Assembly (NCBI GenBank): GCA_964354655.1
Contig: CAYHAL010000007.1
Span: 1 to 53,374 of the forward strand
DNA from: E44-bin46 sp964354655
GTDB lineage: Bacteria; Chloroflexota; Dehalococcoidia; Dehalococcoidales; E44-bin46
Direction of reading: 5' to 3'
DNA: 53,374 bases
Position 1 is the first letter of the stretch; each line of letters begins with the position of its first letter. Under the pieces are notes generated by a model. It saw only the letters and a list, made by a program, of their open reading frames with translations. It had not been told where the DNA came from and ran no database searches. Made by a program: the position numbers and the translations under genes. Of this stretch, positions 16,522 to 25,100 are shown one piece after another.

Positions 16522-17184
16522 ATGAAAACCGATACAGAGCTACAACAGGATGTTATGGATGAGCTTAAATGGGAACCGAGTATTAAAGCGGCGGAGATCG
16601 GGGTCGGCGTCAATGATGGTGTTGTGACGCTGAGCGGCTATGTAGACACCTTCGGCGAGAAGTTAATTGCCGAGCGTGCCGTCGTGCGAGTCTTTGGTGT
16701 CAAGGCGGTGGCGGGAGAACTCAAAGTCAGGTTGCCTAGTTCTGTTCAACGTCCGGATGAGGATATTGCCCGGGCGGCGGCAAATGCTCTCGAGTGGAAT
16801 GTCTGGATATGCCGTATGGCCGACCGCATCAAAGTGGAGATTGAGAATGGCTGGATTACTCTAAGTGGCGACGTAGACTGGTGGTACCAGAAGGAAGCCG
16901 CCGAGGATACTGTACGTAACATGATAGGGGTGCGAGGACTTAGCAATAATATAGCTATCAATCCGACAACAGTGAAGGGGCAGGCTGTAAAGGACAAAAT
17001 TGAAAACGCATTTCAGCGCAACGCCATACTTGATGCGCGGCGAATCAAAGTAGAAACTCGCGCTGGTAAGGTGATTCTCAGCGGCAGTGTGCGCTCCTGG
17101 GCAGAAAGAGAACAAGTCGAGCGGGCAGTTTGTGCGGCACCAGGCGTGTCCGAAATCGAGAGCCATATCATAATTTATCCCTAG
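16522..17184 (+). CDS. Protein with three BON domains
   Basis: A 220-aa protein made of three BON domains (about residues 1-72, 75-145 and 150-220). Each has the Gly-x-Val-x-Leu-x-Gly-x-Val core (VVTLSGYV, WITLSGDV, KVILSGSV). BON domains occur in OsmY-like and channel-associated proteins and are thought to bind lipid or sugar polymers. No signal peptide is seen, so a cytoplasmic or envelope-peripheral site is possible. AGGAGG nine bases before 16522 decides the start over an upstream GTG. It may be a stress protein. Confidence 0.9.
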   Translation: MKTDTELQQDVMDELKWEPSIKAAEIGVGVNDGVVTLSGYVDTFGEKLIAERAVVRVFGVKAVAGELKVRLPSSVQRPDEDIARAAANALEWNVWICRMADRIKVEIENGWITLSGDVDWWYQKEAAEDTVRNMIGVRGLSNNIAINPTTVKGQAVKDKIENAFQRNAILDARRIKVETRAGKVILSGSVRSWAEREQVERAVCAAPGVSEIESHIIIYP

Positions 17185-17218
17185 TCCAATCATCAAATGC
17201 CAAAATGAACATAAATAG

Positions 17219-17350
17219 TATCTGAAACGAGCAGAAGAGGTCTGTAAAGGGGCTAGGAAACTGTCCGTTGATGAAGCGGCTAAGAAGGAAGCTGATGAAG
17301 CCCATAAGGAAGCCTTGAAAGAAGCCGAGAAAGACTATCAGAGACCATAA
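17219..17350 (+). pseudogene. Lys/Glu/Ala-rich coding fragment without a start
   Basis: An open frame of 43 codons rich in Ala, Glu and Lys (Lys-Lys-Glu-Ala-Asp-Glu-Ala-His-Lys-Glu-Ala) ends in a stop at 17348. A stop at 17216 precedes it and no start codon is available. Its composition resembles the repeat protein at 15817. It is probably the tail of a decayed gene of that kind. Confidence 0.3.
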
Positions 17351-17627
17351 CCAAATCAGAGCAGGGGAAAATCCTCAAAGAAGTTTAGCTAAAAAACTGG
17401 TGGTAGTCCTGCCATCTGTAGAGGTGTGGCATTTGCCATTTCACTAGCTTTGTATGTTATCCTGCACACTCAGCCAATTCGTGTAGTACTAGCAAATGAT
17501 TAGGCGGGGGCAGGCCATGACAGCTACCCTGTTGGTACGACTAGACGTGGTTGAAGGTTACACCAACAGACTTAAGCTCTCTCCACCACCCTAGAGAACG
17601 GCATCTGGTAGCACTGAAACCCATAAC
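17351..17627. other. Stretch without a recognisable gene
   Basis: Short frames only, none with a ribosome-binding site or known motif. Together with the fragment just before it, this is probably decayed DNA between the BON gene and the hypothetical gene at 17628. Confidence 0.4.
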
Positions 17628-17909
17628 TCAGATAGAAGCTACCACTCCCCGACTCCGCCTTGTATAGGCGCTTGGTGCCGGCGTCGGCACCTCCTGCACC
17701 GCCTGGCAATACTTGCACCGACCCTGATGCGCTGTGATGATCCAGTGATGCGCACCCGTGGGTGACTTCTGACAGTACCAAGGCTTTCCCTTGTTGGGGT
17801 TGGGAGTAAATCGGCCACCTGCGCCTCTGTACCTGGTGCCGTCATGACTCCCCAGGCTCAGGTCAAAAACTGCCTTCGTTACCGAGTCCCCTTCTCTCAC
17901 TTGAGGCAT
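17628..17909 (-). CDS. Hypothetical small protein with Cys/His cluster
   Basis: A 93-aa protein. The middle holds Trp-Tyr-Cys, then His-His-Trp and Cys-Lys-Tyr-Cys about 20 residues later, which could form one zinc site. The N-terminus is acidic and the C-terminus Arg-rich. No good ribosome-binding site precedes the ATG. No family recognised. It ends outside the IS element that follows at 17962. Confidence 0.35.
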   Translation of the reverse strand: MPQVREGDSVTKAVFDLSLGSHDGTRYRGAGGRFTPNPNKGKPWYCQKSPTGAHHWIITAHQGRCKYCQAVQEVPTPAPSAYTRRSRGVVASI

Positions 17910-17961
17910 CGTACTTTAGTCTAGCCCTTGCGCATCTGAGTGTCAACGCCACCCAGGGCCG

Positions 17962-17984
17962 GGTTAAGTTTACACATGGTTGGT
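17962..17984 (+). repeat. Left terminal inverted repeat of the IS
   Basis: Pairs with 19485-19507 at 20 of 23 positions. The mismatches are at positions 12, 13 and 15 from the end. Confidence 0.9.
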
Positions 17985-18004
17985 AAAAGATGTAAAATGG
18001 AAGT

Positions 18005-18544
18005 ATGGCTGATAGAGAGAAGTATATGCTTATCGCTGGTATCTCCATTGAGGCTATTTGGTGGGGGTTGGGGAGGCAAAGCGAAATAATGCCACCTTTT
18101 GTAGGATGGGTAGTAGCTGGAATTGGCGCTGTTTTCTTGGTGTATGCACTATATAAACTATTTAGGCGGAGGCAATTATCAAGTAGAAGGGCTATATTCG
18201 CTTGGGAAGATGCTCAAGACATATATCAGAACGTATCTCAAAACATTAGAGAGCTAAGAGAAATGGCGGAAATCGTTAATGAGGAAAACAAAGATAAGCC
18301 AGACCCTTCTGCATTGTTGTTTAGAGACAAGCGAATAACAAAAATCTTAGCTAAAATTGAAAAGGAAAGAGAAAAATGTAGAGACCGTGAATTAGATGAG
18401 ATGCTTAGTGCTGTTATTCGCCTTGAAAGGAAGCAAATAGAATGGCGTGTAAACCCATACGGTAGGTCTCCAGCGATAGTATTGGATAAAGGTCATCAAG
18501 GCATCAGAAACTATATAAACAAAAAAATTAAAAGTCGTAACTAA
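18005..18544 (+). CDS. IS passenger gene: membrane-anchored coiled-coil protein
   Basis: A 179-aa protein of unknown family, encoded inside the IS. Two hydrophobic segments (about residues 8-22 and 30-52) form an N-terminal membrane hairpin ending in an Arg-rich boundary. The remaining 120 residues are charged and helical (Gln-Asn-Ile-Arg-Glu-Leu-Arg-Glu; Lys-Ile-Glu-Lys-Glu-Arg-Glu-Lys), probably coiled coil in the cytoplasm, with a basic tail. The stop is one base before the transposase ATG, so the two are likely translated in tandem. The first ATG has a poorly spaced ribosome-binding site; an ATG at 18026 is an alternative. Ordinary IS6 elements carry only a transposase, so this gene is cargo. 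Confidence 0.75.
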   Translation: MADREKYMLIAGISIEAIWWGLGRQSEIMPPFVGWVVAGIGAVFLVYALYKLFRRRQLSSRRAIFAWEDAQDIYQNVSQNIRELREMAEIVNEENKDKPDPSALLFRDKRITKILAKIEKEREKCRDRELDEMLSAVIRLERKQIEWRVNPYGRSPAIVLDKGHQGIRNYINKKIKSRN

Positions 18545-18545
18545 A

Positions 18546-19478
18546 ATGGATATTGCCTGTAAATACTGCGATTCGCATAACGTCATCAAATACGGCACAT
18601 TTAAGGGTATGCAACGTTGGTGGTGTAAGGACTGCAAGCGGAAGTTTGCCGATAATAGAGCTTTGCCAAAAATGAAAACCTCTGTGAGTGTCATCGGGGC
18701 AGCCGTTGGTATGTATTTTGGTGGTATGCCTTTAGATAGCATACAAAGGCAACTATATCAGGACTACGGCACTTACTACTCCGAGGCTGGTATATATAAG
18801 TGGGTAGTCCGCTTTGCCAAAGAGGCTATTAACAGGATAAAGGACTTTAAACCTATAGTAGGCGATACATGGATAGCCGATGAAACCGTTATTAAAGTTA
18901 AGGGTAAGAATATCTGGTTTTGGGATATCATAGATGCGGATAGTCGTTACCTTTTGGCTTCCCGCCTGTCTACAACTAGAACGACTAAAGACGCTGCGCT
19001 TCTTATGAAGCAAGCGCAAATGAGGGCTGGCAAAGCTCCGAAGCGAGTAATCACGGATAAATTGAGAGCCTACCTCGATGGAATTGAATTAGTCTTTGGC
19101 GCTAAGACGCTTCATATTCAGAGTAGTCCTTTTGATAAAAAGGACTCTACAAGATTGATAGAGCGTTTTCACGGCACATTTAAAGACCGTATCAATGTGG
19201 TCAGAGGCTTTAAAAATATGGACATGGCTAGGCTTCTTACTGAGGCATGGCTTGTGCATTATAATTTCTTTAAGGAGCATGAGGCATTGGGCAATATCCC
19301 GCCAGCACAAAAGATGGGTAATGTGCCATTTAAAGACTGGGGAAACGTAGTGAGAGAGACTAAGGTGATTGTAGCAAAGGGAAGAGGCGAGGAGATAGAG
19401 CAGGCTGCCATACGTCATAAAGAGAGGAAACTGAAATATCCAGAACCTGAGAAATTGCTATATCAGGACTTTGGCTAA
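18546..19478 (+). CDS. IS6-family DDE transposase with N-terminal zinc ribbon
   Basis: A 310-aa transposase. The N-terminus is a zinc ribbon (Cys-x2-Cys at residues 5-8 and Cys-x2-Cys near 27-30) followed by a helix-turn-helix. The catalytic DDE domain has Asp in 'IADETV', Asp in 'ITDKLRAY' and Glu in 'LIERFHGT', with 34 residues between the last two, the IS6 spacing. All catalytic residues are present and the frame is intact. The 3' end lies seven bases from the right inverted repeat. Similar zinc-ribbon IS6 transposases occur in archaea and other anaerobes. Confidence 0.93.
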   Translation: MDIACKYCDSHNVIKYGTFKGMQRWWCKDCKRKFADNRALPKMKTSVSVIGAAVGMYFGGMPLDSIQRQLYQDYGTYYSEAGIYKWVVRFAKEAINRIKDFKPIVGDTWIADETVIKVKGKNIWFWDIIDADSRYLLASRLSTTRTTKDAALLMKQAQMRAGKAPKRVITDKLRAYLDGIELVFGAKTLHIQSSPFDKKDSTRLIERFHGTFKDRINVVRGFKNMDMARLLTEAWLVHYNFFKEHEALGNIPPAQKMGNVPFKDWGNVVRETKVIVAKGRGEEIEQAAIRHKERKLKYPEPEKLLYQDFG

Positions 19479-19484
19479 TGGGCA

Positions 19485-19507
19485 ACCAACCACGATTAAA
19501 CTTAACC
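19485..19507 (-). repeat. Right terminal inverted repeat of the IS
   Basis: Reverse complement of the left end with three mismatches. Followed directly by the second copy of the 8-bp target duplication. Confidence 0.9.
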
Positions 19508-19799
19508 CAGGGCCGAATAGATGTGGATGCGGCTCAACATATTTGCTCTGGACCCCTTACGTAAGAGAAAGTGAGAATATTGCACCTTTCATCGGCTTGT
19601 TCACCAGGTAATGCACACGGCATCAGGGCCTCCTAGGCCTACTCTCTTGTTCCCCGTTAATAACCCAGGTTGCCTCGGTCGTTTTGCCAGAACATAGACT
19701 AGGCTTCCCCCTAGCTATGTGAAGCCCAGTCTGCATCAGAGTCTGTGACTGCCCGGGAGACCTGCCGCGGATTACCAGCGAGCCGCCAAAGTTTGCCTC

Positions 19800-20579
19800 C
19801 TACCTGAGAATTGAATACACCACCTGTACGTCAACCGTTACATCCAACTGACCTGGAGTAATTGGTGTGGTTGGGGCGGGGGCTGGCGCTGCTCCTTCCA
19901 TCATGGCACCACTTTTGTAGATAGGCACCGGAACGTAGCTACTCTCTGAAATGTAGGTCGGTGAGCCCAGTTTTACGCCGGCCAGACCCGCCAGTTGCTC
20001 CCCCTTGTTTCTGGCGTTAGCCATCGCTTTGTCTCTTGCGTCTCTCTGATATATGGTCGGGTCATCGATGCTGAACGAGATGTCGTTGATTCGGGTGAAG
20101 TCTCCTCCAGCTGTGGCCACCGCGTCGATGACGGTGCCTACTTTGTCCAGTTCCCTCATCTTAGCAGCAACGGTGTTGCTGACGCTGTAGCCAATGGTGA
20201 TCTGCTGCTGAGTCTTGTCATCCCATCTTGTCACCTGAGTGATTGAGAAATTCTCAGTCTGGATGTCCTTGTCAGCAATTCCGTTGGCGGTTAAGGCTTT
20301 CATCACCTTGTCCATGGCTGAAGCAGCGTCCGATTGAGCCTGAGCCACCGTAGCCGCCTGCGCCTGAATGCCAAGGCTCACTGTAGCTATATCCGGCGCC
20401 ACCGTTAGCTTACCTTCTCCATTGACCCAGATGCCTTCTTGCTGGTTGCTGATGATAACCCCCTGAGGTGAACCACCGAGCATTGGCCCTCGCGCTACCA
20501 ACGGCGAACAGCCCGCGAGCAAGAATACGGGCACCAGAATTGCCACCAAACCTGTAAGCCATAACCATTTCTTGTTCAT
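19800..20579 (-). CDS. SIMPL-domain (DUF541) lipoprotein
   Basis: A 259-aa secreted lipoprotein. A basic start and hydrophobic stretch end in the lipobox Leu-Leu-Ala-Gly-Cys (about residues 19-23). The rest is one SIMPL/DUF541 domain: 'IWVNGEGKLTVAPDIATVSLG' split over two strands, then the typical Ile-Gln-Thr-x-Asn-Phe-Ser and Gly-Tyr-x-Val-Ser-Asn-Thr-Val segments. Homologues include periplasmic stress proteins such as YggE. A Pro/Ala-rich linker precedes the last strand. The ATG at 20579, five bases after GGAGG, is preferred to an upstream GTG at 20591. Confidence 0.92.
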   Translation of the reverse strand: MNKKWLWLTGLVAILVPVFLLAGCSPLVARGPMLGGSPQGVIISNQQEGIWVNGEGKLTVAPDIATVSLGIQAQAATVAQAQSDAASAMDKVMKALTANGIADKDIQTENFSITQVTRWDDKTQQQITIGYSVSNTVAAKMRELDKVGTVIDAVATAGGDFTRINDISFSIDDPTIYQRDARDKAMANARNKGEQLAGLAGVKLGSPTYISESSYVPVPIYKSGAMMEGAAPAPAPTTPITPGQLDVTVDVQVVYSILR

Positions 20580-20591
20580 GTTAACCTCCAC

Positions 20592-20969
20592 CTAAGTTCA
20601 GATTCAGTTTCCGGTTATTATAACGAAAAATCTAGCCCTAGGTTAGCATCACAGGAGACCAGACAGGAAGTGAGCAGACTAACAGTCCGCTATTCTCAAC
20701 TGTTTTGAAATCTGAGTCCCTCACTCGGAGTATAACAGTCAGCTTGGGGATAGCCTAACATAACAATCAGCCAGAACGTGCAATTAACCTTAATCCTCGC
20801 ACATTCACTTAACACCCTTAATTTTGCTAACATTTTGCTAACGAACTGTTTGACACCCAATGGCACATGGTGGCACAGCCAGATACAAACTCTGGCTTGA
20901 TGTCAAACCAGACATCACAAAATCGTATCTGGGGGCACTAGGTGGTATACCCAACCCGTAAATGGGGTT
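20592..20969. other. Non-coding region next to an attachment-site scar
   Basis: No gene seen. It holds a tandem ATTTTGCTAAC motif (about 20820-20841), which recurs in diverged form in the integrase remnant at 21018-21041. The segment 20929-20969 has a tRNA-sized but poorly folding 5' half ahead of the tRNA-Pro 3' end. Confidence 0.45.
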
Positions 20970-21005
20970 CAGGTGGTCGGAGGTTCAAATCCTCTCACCC
21001 CGACA
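20970..21005 (+). other. tRNA-Pro 3'-end fragment (attachment-site scar)
   Basis: The sequence matches the usual 3' part of bacterial tRNA-Pro: variable loop, T-arm GGAGG-TTCAAAT-CCTCT, acceptor strand CACCCCG and discriminator A. No true 5' half (expected to start CGGGGTG) is adjacent. The upstream 41 bases give only a mismatched acceptor and no proper anticodon loop. Tyrosine integrases often use exactly this segment as a crossover site. Confidence 0.7.
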
Positions 21006-21120
21006 TTTGTTTTGGGTCATTTGCCACCATTTTGCCAACATTTTCAGCGCCTCTGGCTGACAGAAAATCATCAAACCGTTGAGCTGCTGCTTCCTTTAGT
21101 CCGGGTGAGGTTGCCCCAAC
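20995..21120 (-). pseudogene. Tyrosine integrase C-terminal remnant
   Basis: On the minus strand the frame encodes about 41 residues including 'GLKEAAAQRFDD', the tail motif that follows the catalytic Tyr in many phage integrases. The stop codon falls inside the tRNA-Pro fragment, the classic layout of an integrase gene abutting its own attachment site. A stop at 21121-21123 cuts the frame, and the catalytic Arg-His-Arg-Tyr part is absent. Confidence 0.6.
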
Positions 21121-21278
21121 CTAAAAAGAAGTATTCCAGAAAGCGAAGGAAATCCTCGTTGCTAAGCCGGTACTAAATTTCCATATAACTAGGACTAAAT
21201 GGCTATTACCAGCAATCAATGCATGACATACGATTTACTTGCGTAGGAGAGTCGCCCTTACGCTTAAGAGGGTGAATA

Positions 21279-21626
21279 ATGAAGGATGAAAAGGGCTTTT
21301 CTCTGATTGAGGTACTTGTATCTTTAGCACTGCTTGGCATCATTAGTGTTGGCTTTCTTAGTAGCTTGGGTACTGCTTCCGCAGTTACCATCACTACTGA
21401 TAAGCAGGAAACAGCCCGGAATCTGGCTGAAACCCAGATGGAATATGTCAAGAGCCAGGCATATGCTACTTCATATGCTACAGCCCCAATTCCTGATGAA
21501 TATGGCGGTTATACTGCAACGATAGACGTTGACTCACTACATGACAGCAACATTCAGAAGATAACAGTGACAATAGAGCGCCATGGCGAAGAAGTAACAA
21601 CACTAGAGGGTTATAAGGTGAGGTAG
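21279..21626 (+). CDS. Type IV pilin-like / pseudopilin protein (PilV/GspI type)
   Basis: A 115-aa prepilin. The short leader ends in Gly before 'FSLIEV', giving a class III signal cleaved and N-methylated by a prepilin peptidase. The next 20 residues are the hydrophobic assembly helix. The small C-terminal domain resembles minor pilins of the PilV/GspI kind. It is first of three consecutive genes for surface or secretion-filament components. GAGGGTGA precedes the ATG. Confidence 0.85.
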   Translation: MKDEKGFSLIEVLVSLALLGIISVGFLSSLGTASAVTITTDKQETARNLAETQMEYVKSQAYATSYATAPIPDEYGGYTATIDVDSLHDSNIQKITVTIERHGEEVTTLEGYKVR

Positions 21627-21628
21627 TA

Positions 21629-22147
21629 ATGCTCCACGGATTAGGAGTGTTAAAAAAGAACCAGTGGGGCTTCACCCTAATTGAGATGATAGTAGCTATT
21701 GCCATTACTAGTATCGTCGGTGTTGGTGTGACTATGGCAATTTCCCAGGTGTTTAATGTAAATGCTCTGAGCAATAATCGTGTGACCGCCGTTAAGCAGC
21801 TGGAGAACGCGCTATACTGGATTAACCATGATGCGCAGATGGCGCAAATCGTGCAACCAAATGGAGACTCGGGCTTCCCGCTGAACCTATCCTGGGTCGA
21901 ATGGGACAACACGACGCATCAGGTTTCTTACACGTTAGAAGACAGCGAGCTGCACCGAAGCCACTCTATCAATGGTAGTGAACCAATTCAAAATGTGGTG
22001 GCTACACATATGAACTCCGATGAGGATATGACTAATTGTCAATTCGTCGACGGCGTGCTTACCTTTAAGGTAACCGCCTCGGTAAGCGGGTTTAGGTCGA
22101 TAAACGAAACTCATATAGCTCAGGTGATACCCCGACCTGCCCCGTAA
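21629..22147 (+). CDS. Type IV pilin-like / pseudopilin protein (PilW/GspJ type)
   Basis: A 172-aa prepilin with the cleavage motif Trp-Gly / Phe-Thr-Leu-Ile-Glu-Met (Gly at about residue 14) and a long hydrophobic helix. The globular part fits the larger minor pseudopilins (PilW/GspJ class). It begins three bases after the preceding gene, so the two are co-translated. No pilus ATPase or platform gene is in the window, so the machine must be encoded elsewhere. Confidence 0.82.
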   Translation: MLHGLGVLKKNQWGFTLIEMIVAIAITSIVGVGVTMAISQVFNVNALSNNRVTAVKQLENALYWINHDAQMAQIVQPNGDSGFPLNLSWVEWDNTTHQVSYTLEDSELHRSHSINGSEPIQNVVATHMNSDEDMTNCQFVDGVLTFKVTASVSGFRSINETHIAQVIPRPAP

Positions 22148-22164
22148 CAGAGAGGCATGGTGCG

Positions 22165-25100
22165 ATGGTTAGGAAGTTAAGAGTTAAACTAAATAGAGGG
22201 GCAAGCGACGAAAGAGGGCAGGTCTTAATTCTGGTCCTGATTTTTTTGCTCTTAGGCAGCTTTATGGTCATACCCCTCCTGAATTTCGTGTCTACCGGGC
22301 TTAAGTCAGGCGTAGTGTATGAGAACAAGGCCAACGAGTTATATGCTGCTGATAGCGGTGTGGACGACGCCACATGGCAGATAAAATACGACCACCTAGG
22401 GACTCTATTCACCAGCCCAGCTTATAGGGCGTATGACTACAGCACAGCATGGAATTATGATCTGTCCGGGCAAGTAAACACCGAGGATGTCAATGCCACC
22501 ATAGAAAACGTTTGGATTCCCAAAAATATACCCATACCAAGTGAAGCTGAAGCCAGCGCTATCATTGAAGCAGAAAAATTAGTGGTAACCAACAGCAGCA
22601 GCGGAACTTCATGCAAAATTAAGGTAACCTATAATCCGTGGCCTCAAGAGGATTTGAGGATAGAGACCCTGGGCGTATGGCTGCCACCTGGTTTCAGTTA
22701 TGTAGAGGGTAGCAGTAACCTTGAGGCTGACCCTCTGGAGGAGTATTACGCTGAGCCGGTAATCGAGTCTCATGGGGGCAATCAGGCCGTGCTCTGGACA
22801 TTCAATTCGGTCCCTTTCACCAATTTCCCTGGCGTTAACCCCGGAGACTCCCCGATGGTAGCAGAGGTCACCTTTCAATTTACCTCCAGCCAACCGCTAG
22901 CTAAACCAGCTGCCGTAGCCTGGATAACGACAAGCGGAGTGCCTGATATCCCTTATTCCTGGGATGCTGATGTCAAAGTCTTCAAAATTACCTCCAGAGC
23001 CGACAACAGTACGGTTGAAGCCTATATCGCCAAAGAGGAAATACGGCGGCTGCGCTCAGCTATCGCCGGAGATTACCAGGCTTTGGGTAATTCACTGATG
23101 ATAGATACCGATCATGACTCGTCCGGCATCCGTGACCAGCTACTTACCAGCAGTAATGCCACGGTAAATAGTATCCCGCTTGATGCTGAAGTAGGAGCCG
23201 CCTTTCTCTACTGGTCAGCCTGGCGGGCTGAGAGCAGCAAGCAAACGGTCTTCTCAGACGGTTGCACCAGCTTCAATAACTGGAATAATGGTATTGCCTG
23301 GAGTATTTATTCCAACTATTTTAGAGGTCATTACAGCAGCGGGGATTATACTGTTAGACTCCTTACCCAGAAAAATAGCCAGAACCTAAGCTCCTACCTC
23401 TCGGGAACGGCCGCCGTTTCCTGGGACCAGTCGGTGGCTCCTCTAACAGATGTGTTCTCAGACAACTGCACCAGTTTCAATAACTGGAATTATGGTACTG
23501 CCTGGAGTGTTTATTCCAACTATTTTAGAGGTCATTACAGCAGCGGGGGTGACACTGCTAGACTCCTCACCCTGAAAAATAGCCAGAACCTAGGCTCTTA
23601 CGCCCCGGGAACAGCCACCATTTCCTGGGATCAGTCGGTGGCTCCTCTAACAAATGTGTTCTCAGACAGCTGCACCAGCTTCAATAACTGGAATAATGGT
23701 ACTGCCTGGAGTATTTATTCCAACTATTTTAGAGGTCATTACAGCAACGGGGATGACACTGCTAGACTCCTTACCCTGAAAAATAGCCAGAATCTAAGCT
23801 CTTACTCCACGGGAACAGTCACCGTTTCCTGGGACCAGTGGGTGTCTGGAACACCCGGGGCTGGCGATGGCCTTGACTTCGCCTTTTCTGCTGATGGCGG
23901 CACTACCTGGAGCAATAACTTTCAAGCCTTTCGGGGTAACATCGGGGGCTCAGCAGTGAACTTCAGCTATACTATCCCCAGCCAGTATTTAACCGCGAGC
24001 TTCAAGGTGAGGTTTTACCTCGTCGGTTTCACCACCTCCGGCCAATACTGCAACCTTGATAACATTAAAATAATCCCTTCTTATTCTGGAGCGGATGGCC
24101 TTGACTTTGCCTTTTCTGCTGATGGCGGCAGTACCTGGAGCGGTAATATTCAAGCCTTTCGGGGTAACATTGGTGGCTCAGCAGTGAACTTCAGCTACAC
24201 TATCCCCAGCCAGTATTTAACCGCGAGCTTCAAGATGAGGTTTTACCTCGTCGGTTTCACCGCCTCCGGCCAATACTGCAACCTTGATAACATCAAAATA
24301 GCCCCTTCTTATTCTGGAGCGGATGGCCTTGATTTTGCCTTTTCTGCCGATGGCGGCAGTACCTGGAGCAATAATTTTCAAGCCTTTCGGGGTAACATCG
24401 GGAGCTCAGCAGTGAACTTCAGCTACACTATCCCCAGCCAATATTTAACCGCAAGCTTCAAGGTGAGGTTTTACCTCGTCGGTTTCACCGCCCCCAACCA
24501 ATACTGCAACCTTGATAACATTGTTATTTCGGTGATGTCGCCTGATACCTCAGCTGTTTTTAAGATAGACGGGAAGCAGGTTTACTTCGACGGAGATGGC
24601 ATGCCCAAACAGGGGACTCAGCCGATAACCGCCGACCGTTTGCAGGTTTTACCCAACTACAACACTAATGGCAGTCCTAACGGGTTTTCCTACAGCTGCT
24701 ACAAGGATGTAACCTCACTGGTTAAGACATTCAGCGCCAAGGCCCCAGACCCAGCGACCAATCATCCCGGCAACGGGACGTATACTGCTGGCGACGTACT
24801 CGGGGATACTGGCAACCAGTGGTCCTACGCTGCTTGGTCACTAATAATCGTCTATTCCAGTGCGGAAACGCAAGGCCACCAGCTATATCTCTACGACAAG
24901 TTTTTTTATGCAAACATGGACACAAATATTGACTTTGACAAGGACGGGCAGCCTGGAGGCCATATCAGCGGCTTTATTGTCCCTGACCGGATTGGCGATG
25001 AAGTCAACGCAGCTAAACTGACTGTCTGCGTTGGTGAGGGGGACGAGTGCTGGGAAGGTGATTCGTTGATATTCAAAGGCACATATCTTTCTAACGCCCA

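Larger units (their letters stand above)
17962..19507 (+). mobile_element. IS6-type insertion sequence with passenger gene
   Basis: A complete element of 1546 bp. The ends are imperfect 23-bp inverted repeats (20 of 23 match) starting GGTTAAGTTTA and ending TGGTTGGT. It is flanked by a perfect 8-bp duplication CAGGGCCG (17954-17961 and 19508-19515). Inside are a 179-aa membrane protein gene and an intact transposase, one base apart on the same strand. Eight-base target duplications and the D-34-E spacing of the transposase fit the IS6 family. The perfect duplication suggests recent insertion and possible activity. Confidence 0.93.

Noticed and set aside
17393..17495. Short frame with a hydrophobic stretch (Gly-Val-Ala-Phe-Ala-Ile-Ser-Leu-Ala-Leu)
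   Set aside because: No start codon or ribosome-binding site, and only 33 codons between stops.
20973..21176. 67-codon plus-strand frame starting in the tRNA-Pro fragment
   Set aside because: It is antisense to the integrase remnant and begins inside the tRNA piece, with no ribosome-binding site.
23251..24534. Regularly spaced repeats that might suggest a CRISPR array
   Set aside because: The periods are 204 and 228 bp with no short-repeat/spacer pattern, and the repeats are in frame inside a protein gene.
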